64,000 bases of DNA from Micromonospora craniellae (GTDB lineage Bacteria > Actinomycetota > Actinomycetes > Mycobacteriales > Micromonosporaceae): assembly GCF_014764405.1 (NCBI RefSeq), contig NZ_CP061725.1:3472001-3536000 (forward strand), given 5' to 3'. Below, in pieces: positions 61,505-64,000 of this stretch (within the stretch, counting starts at the first letter, position 1; each line of letters starts with the position of its first letter). Made by a program: the position numbers and the translations under genes. Below the pieces are notes generated by a model. That model was not told the origin of the DNA, made no database searches, and was given only the letters and a program-made list of their open reading frames with translations.

Positions 61505-62089
61505 ATGATGACACTGCAGCCCACTGGCGAACTCTCTGCTGCGGCGTGGCTGCATGCGACCGATGTCGACCCGGCACGGTTGATCACGTTTGGGCCGGCC
61601 TCGTTCCCCGCGTACGCACGCCTTCGCTACTTGCCCGATCCGGTCCTTCCGAATATGCGCGAGTCGGACGTGCGGCTCCCATCTCGCCGAACAACTGAGA
61701 TCGACATGGCCCGAACAGCGTTGGAAGCCCTCGCCGACTACAGCTCCTCCACGCGCGATTGTTATGTCTGCGTGTGGGAAGGCGGCGCGACGCTCCGGAA
61801 TCCTGCACTGACTGGCGGATCCATGCTGGACCTTCCGCACCGGCGATACGTCCTGTTCAGCGGCACACTGAACGACTTGATGGGGTGGAGCGACTTGTTC
61901 GACTCCGAAGTGTCCTCGGCGCCCGCATTCGTCTGGCCAGCGGATCATGCGTGGTGCTTCGCCAGCGACGTCGACCCTCATTGGGCCGGCATCGGAGCCG
62001 AGCGCGGGGTTGTCGACCGCCTCGTCGCGCACAGGAACCTCGACGTGGTGCATGCAGACCCGGCAGAGCGGCAGCCGACGTATTACTGA
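61505..62089 (+). CDS. Hypothetical protein
   Basis: 194 residues, ATG 61505 or the adjacent ATG 61508. No family recognised. Contains LITFGPASFPAYARLRYLPDP, YVCVWEGGATLRNPALTGGSMLDLPHRRYVLFSGTL and FVWPADHAWCFASDVDPHWAGIGA. Soluble. The start is 20 bp after the end of the second intron, so its native promoter may have been displaced. Confidence 0.7.
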   Translation: MMTLQPTGELSAAAWLHATDVDPARLITFGPASFPAYARLRYLPDPVLPNMRESDVRLPSRRTTEIDMARTALEALADYSSSTRDCYVCVWEGGATLRNPALTGGSMLDLPHRRYVLFSGTLNDLMGWSDLFDSEVSSAPAFVWPADHAWCFASDVDPHWAGIGAERGVVDRLVAHRNLDVVHADPAERQPTYY

Positions 62090-62130
62090 GCGCCTCCCTT
62101 TCCGCGATTCGGAGGCACCAGCGGCGCGGA

Positions 62131-62545
62131 TTACGCCTCGGCGCTGGATCGCTGAGATGCTCCTATAGCTGTCAAGTGGTGCTGGTGGCTGGGGGCGCTG
62201 TTCAGGGTCCGGAAGAGTTGCCGGCTGATGTAGCGCTTGAGGCTGCGCATGACCTCGCGATACGTGCGTCCTTCGCGGGTGCGGCGGGTCACGTAGTCGC
62301 GGGTGCGGGGGTCGTGGTCCATGCGGACCAGCGCGACTGTGTAGAGCGCTCGGTTGAGGCGTCGGTCGCCGCTGCGGTTGAGCCGGTAGCGGGTGGTGTT
62401 GCCTAATGAGGCCGGAAGTGGTGACGCGCCGGCCAGGGCAGCGAACGCGGCTTCGGAGCGGACGCGGCCAGGGTGGGACCAGGCGAGTAGGACGGTGGCG
62501 GCGACGACGGTGCCGACACCTGGCAGGGCGAGCATGATTACCGTC
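62131..62545 (-). pseudogene. IS110-family transposase, C-terminal fragment
   Basis: LALPGVGTVVAATVLLAWSHPGRV, AFAALAGASPLPASLG and RLNRSGDRRLNRALYTVALVRMDHDPRTRDYV are the Transposase_20 domain of IS110 elements. The N-terminal DEDD catalytic domain is absent; upstream sequence belongs to a plus-strand gene. A truncated remnant. Confidence 0.85.
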
Positions 62546-63274
62546 CTCCGATTCTGGGCGCAGGTCCGTGCGCTGCCCGTGGCACAAGCGACCGCCGTCG
62601 CGCAAGCCGCATCGCGTAGCGAGGCGGCTGGTGGCGGGGGAACAGGAACTCTTGCGATTGCCACCAGAGCCGACACCACGACGATCACGGACGTCGAGCA
62701 GAGCGGCGGCTTCCACCCCGCAGACCACGCTCCCGTCTTTCTGATGCTCGGCGTCATCCTGACTGGGCTTGGCGGTGCGATGTCGGTGACTCACCCTCTC
62801 ACGGCCAACCCTCCAGTCAACATCCTCTTCGGCGAACCCTGCCTGTGGCTCGGCGTGCTGCTGCTCGGCGCGGGTCTGCACCTGTCGCGGAGCCAGCACC
62901 TCTCTGCCGGCGCGATCAAGGCCGCATCGCCGGTGGTGTTCGGTGTGGGCCTGATCCTGGCGTTCTGCGCGGCGGCCATCGCACGGTTCGAGCTGATAGG
63001 AGCGGCACCGGTGGAGGAACCGATCACCGGACTCCTGCATGCCTATCCCGTCGTCGAGAACACCTTCTTCGTCCTCCTCTACGCCCTGTCCGCCGCAGGT
63101 GCGCTCGCCTTTCCGTGGCTCCTCTCGCGTGCCGGTGACCTGGCGTGGACGATCATGAAATGGAGTTGGTCCATCGCCGGATTGGGCTTCCTCATCTTCA
63201 GCGCCCTGAACTTCTACACCCATATCGGGATGATGGTGAACCTGACTCGACCTGATGCCGCTTTCCGGTTCTGA
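62534..63274 (+). CDS. DUF981-like membrane protein (possibly 5'-truncated)
   Basis: 246 residues from ATG 62534, though the first 60 residues are low-complexity and overlap the IS110 remnant; an internal ATG at 62744 is possible. Six helices follow (FLMLGVILTGLGGAM, CLWLGVLLLGAGLHL, VVFGVGLILAFCAAAIARF, FFVLLYALSAAGALAFPW, WSIAGLGFLIFSALNFYT), with the NILFGEPCLWLG and FGVGLILAFCAAAIARFELIG motifs of DUF981. Function unknown. The HxlR regulator 87 bp downstream may control it. Confidence 0.6.
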   Translation: MITVLRFWAQVRALPVAQATAVAQAASRSEAAGGGGTGTLAIATRADTTTITDVEQSGGFHPADHAPVFLMLGVILTGLGGAMSVTHPLTANPPVNILFGEPCLWLGVLLLGAGLHLSRSQHLSAGAIKAASPVVFGVGLILAFCAAAIARFELIGAAPVEEPITGLLHAYPVVENTFFVLLYALSAAGALAFPWLLSRAGDLAWTIMKWSWSIAGLGFLIFSALNFYTHIGMMVNLTRPDAAFRF

Positions 63275-63361
63275 CCGAAGACGTCCTGTGACTGCCGTAT
63301 CGGGCGGTGCTTCGCTAAGGCAGCAAGCTGGCCATTGGAACATTCGTGATGACGGGAAACG

Positions 63362-63673
63362 ATGAACCAAAAGCCCGTGCAGGCTGTTCTGCAATTATTC
63401 AACCACCGATGGACTCTGGAGATCCTCGCCGCGCTCACGTCCGGGCCACAGAGGTTCAACTCGCTCCAACGTGTGACCGGAAACATCAACGCCAAGACTC
63501 ACCGGGACGCGCTGCAGCGCCTGGTAAAGGGACAACTCGTACGCCCCCCGTCCGACGGCGACGGAGTCCACTACGCACTGACCACGCTTGGTGAACGAGC
63601 ACTTCCGGCTCTCAGGGCGTTCGCCGCCGGGCTTTCGCACGCAAAGCCTTCTCGACCACGCCAGCGTGTCTAG
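63362..63673 (+). CDS. HxlR-family transcriptional regulator
   Basis: 103 residues, ATG. RWTLEILAALTSGPQRFNSLQRVTGNINAKTHRDALQRLVKGQLVRP is the HxlR winged helix, with the wing at HYALTTLGERALPAL. Of normal length except that the usual N-terminal Cys is absent. Probably regulates the adjacent membrane protein gene. Confidence 0.87.
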   Translation: MNQKPVQAVLQLFNHRWTLEILAALTSGPQRFNSLQRVTGNINAKTHRDALQRLVKGQLVRPPSDGDGVHYALTTLGERALPALRAFAAGLSHAKPSRPRQRV

Positions 63674-63712
63674 CAATTCGGTGCCTGTCGCCATACCGCC
63701 TAGTCATCCGGC

Positions 63713-64000
63713 GGGGAAGTGAGCCGTGTATCTCCGATCTGCCATGGCGTCGCAGGGGCGTCGTCGCGTCGCGTGGTGCGCGTTGCTCGGGCGGGTCCCG
63801 CGGATCTCGGTTGATCAGCGTGGAACTGGCCACGGCGACAGCCCGGCCCGGGCGAGCGGCTGGGCGAGTGTCGGTGCCGGATCGCGGGGAGGCACGATGG
63901 TTGCCGTGACCGTTCCTGTCCGTGCGCCGCTCGCCGTGGTGGAGGCGGTGCTGGAGCGGTTGACCTACGTCAACGAGGAGACCGGCTACACCGTCGCTCG
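63713..64000 (+). repeat. Direct repeat copy B: recD2 promoter and first codons
   Basis: Second member of the pair with 57204-57490, same orientation, running off the right edge. The pair encloses about 6.2 kb of insertion-rich DNA. Confidence 0.85.
63897..64000 (+). CDS. recD2: RecD2-like helicase, N-terminus (continues beyond window)
   Basis: ATG 63897 after GGGGAGG. The visible VAVTVPVRAPLAVVEAVLERLTYVNEETGYTVAR is the start of RecD2/TraA-type SF1B DNA helicases, whose N-terminal domain begins with the YVNEETGYTV motif. Only 34 codons are in the window, so intactness cannot be judged. Confidence 0.75.
   Translation, partial: MVAVTVPVRAPLAVVEAVLERLTYVNEETGYTVA

Overview
The window is very GC-rich, uses GTG starts and 4-base ATGA/GTGA gene overlaps heavily, and its proteins look actinobacterial (Lsr2, DUF2637-like, BTAD and XRE/TPR regulators, RecD2-like helicase). 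A mycelial actinomycete of the Micromonospora/Streptomyces type is the best guess; this is inferred from protein character, not from a search. Most of the window (about 1.7-57.2 kb) reads as an integrated conjugative element with a type IV secretion system of the Gram-positive/actinobacterial kind. The ends are less clear: a tRNA-Lys lies beside the integrase, but I found no second copy of the tRNA end.

Layout. 0-1.4 kb: 3' end of a host-type TPR regulator, then tRNA-Lys(UUU). 1.7-3.6 kb: tyrosine integrase and excisionase. 4.1-8.5 kb: a minus-strand, translationally coupled DNA-modification cassette (catalytically degenerate methyltransferase paralogue, active-looking amino-methyltransferase, PP-loop ATPase with four cysteines, frameshifted C5-cytosine methyltransferase). 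8.5-10.3 kb: an IS5-family insertion in a repeat-rich control region. 10.3-20.9 kb: sigma-like regulator, then the secretion operon (VirB2-like pilin, VirB6-like membrane protein, PrgI/VirB3-like, VirB4 ATPase, VirD4-like coupling protein). The coupling protein is split by a 2.55-kb group II intron whose removal restores the frame exactly. 21-22 kb: replication-relaxation family protein. 22.4-39.6 kb: about twenty mostly unrecognised cargo genes, including an Lsr2-like protein, a membrane-anchored GGDEF protein and a VirB1-like M23 hydrolase; many are separated by strong unique hairpins. 39.8-42.7 kb: microprotein, MoxR-type AAA+ ATPase and HExxH/VWA protein.

42.7-48.2 kb is a decayed insertion zone: a frameshifted HEPN/Abi-like gene with a small partner, an integrase remnant, and an IS66 element with a perfect 8-bp duplication inside a small membrane-protein gene. 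48.4-57.1 kb (minus strand) holds a conserved-looking membrane/regulatory set: DUF2637-like protein, LysM-BTAD protein, a second membrane BTAD protein, and an Hsp70 ATPase domain fused to a multi-span membrane domain. 57.2-64 kb lies between two diverged direct copies of the promoter and first codons of a recD2-like helicase gene. It carries a secreted Cys-rich protein, an IS5-type element, a second group II intron reverse transcriptase, an orphan gene, an IS110 remnant, a DUF981-like membrane protein and an HxlR regulator.

How it fits together. A shared motif (CTCACA, 2-3 bases, then GCAGGTCA) sits in the control regions before the sigma-like gene, the secretion operon, the cargo array and the LysM-BTAD operon, with a weaker copy before the relaxation gene, suggesting one element-encoded regulator. 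A 44-bp inverted repeat brackets the regulator segment. Most likely the integrase/excisionase move the element, the methyltransferase cassette marks or protects its DNA, and the VirB/VirD4-like machine transfers it with the M23 hydrolase opening the wall. The membrane BTAD/Hsp70 proteins may sense or assemble something at the envelope. No classical relaxase was recognised.
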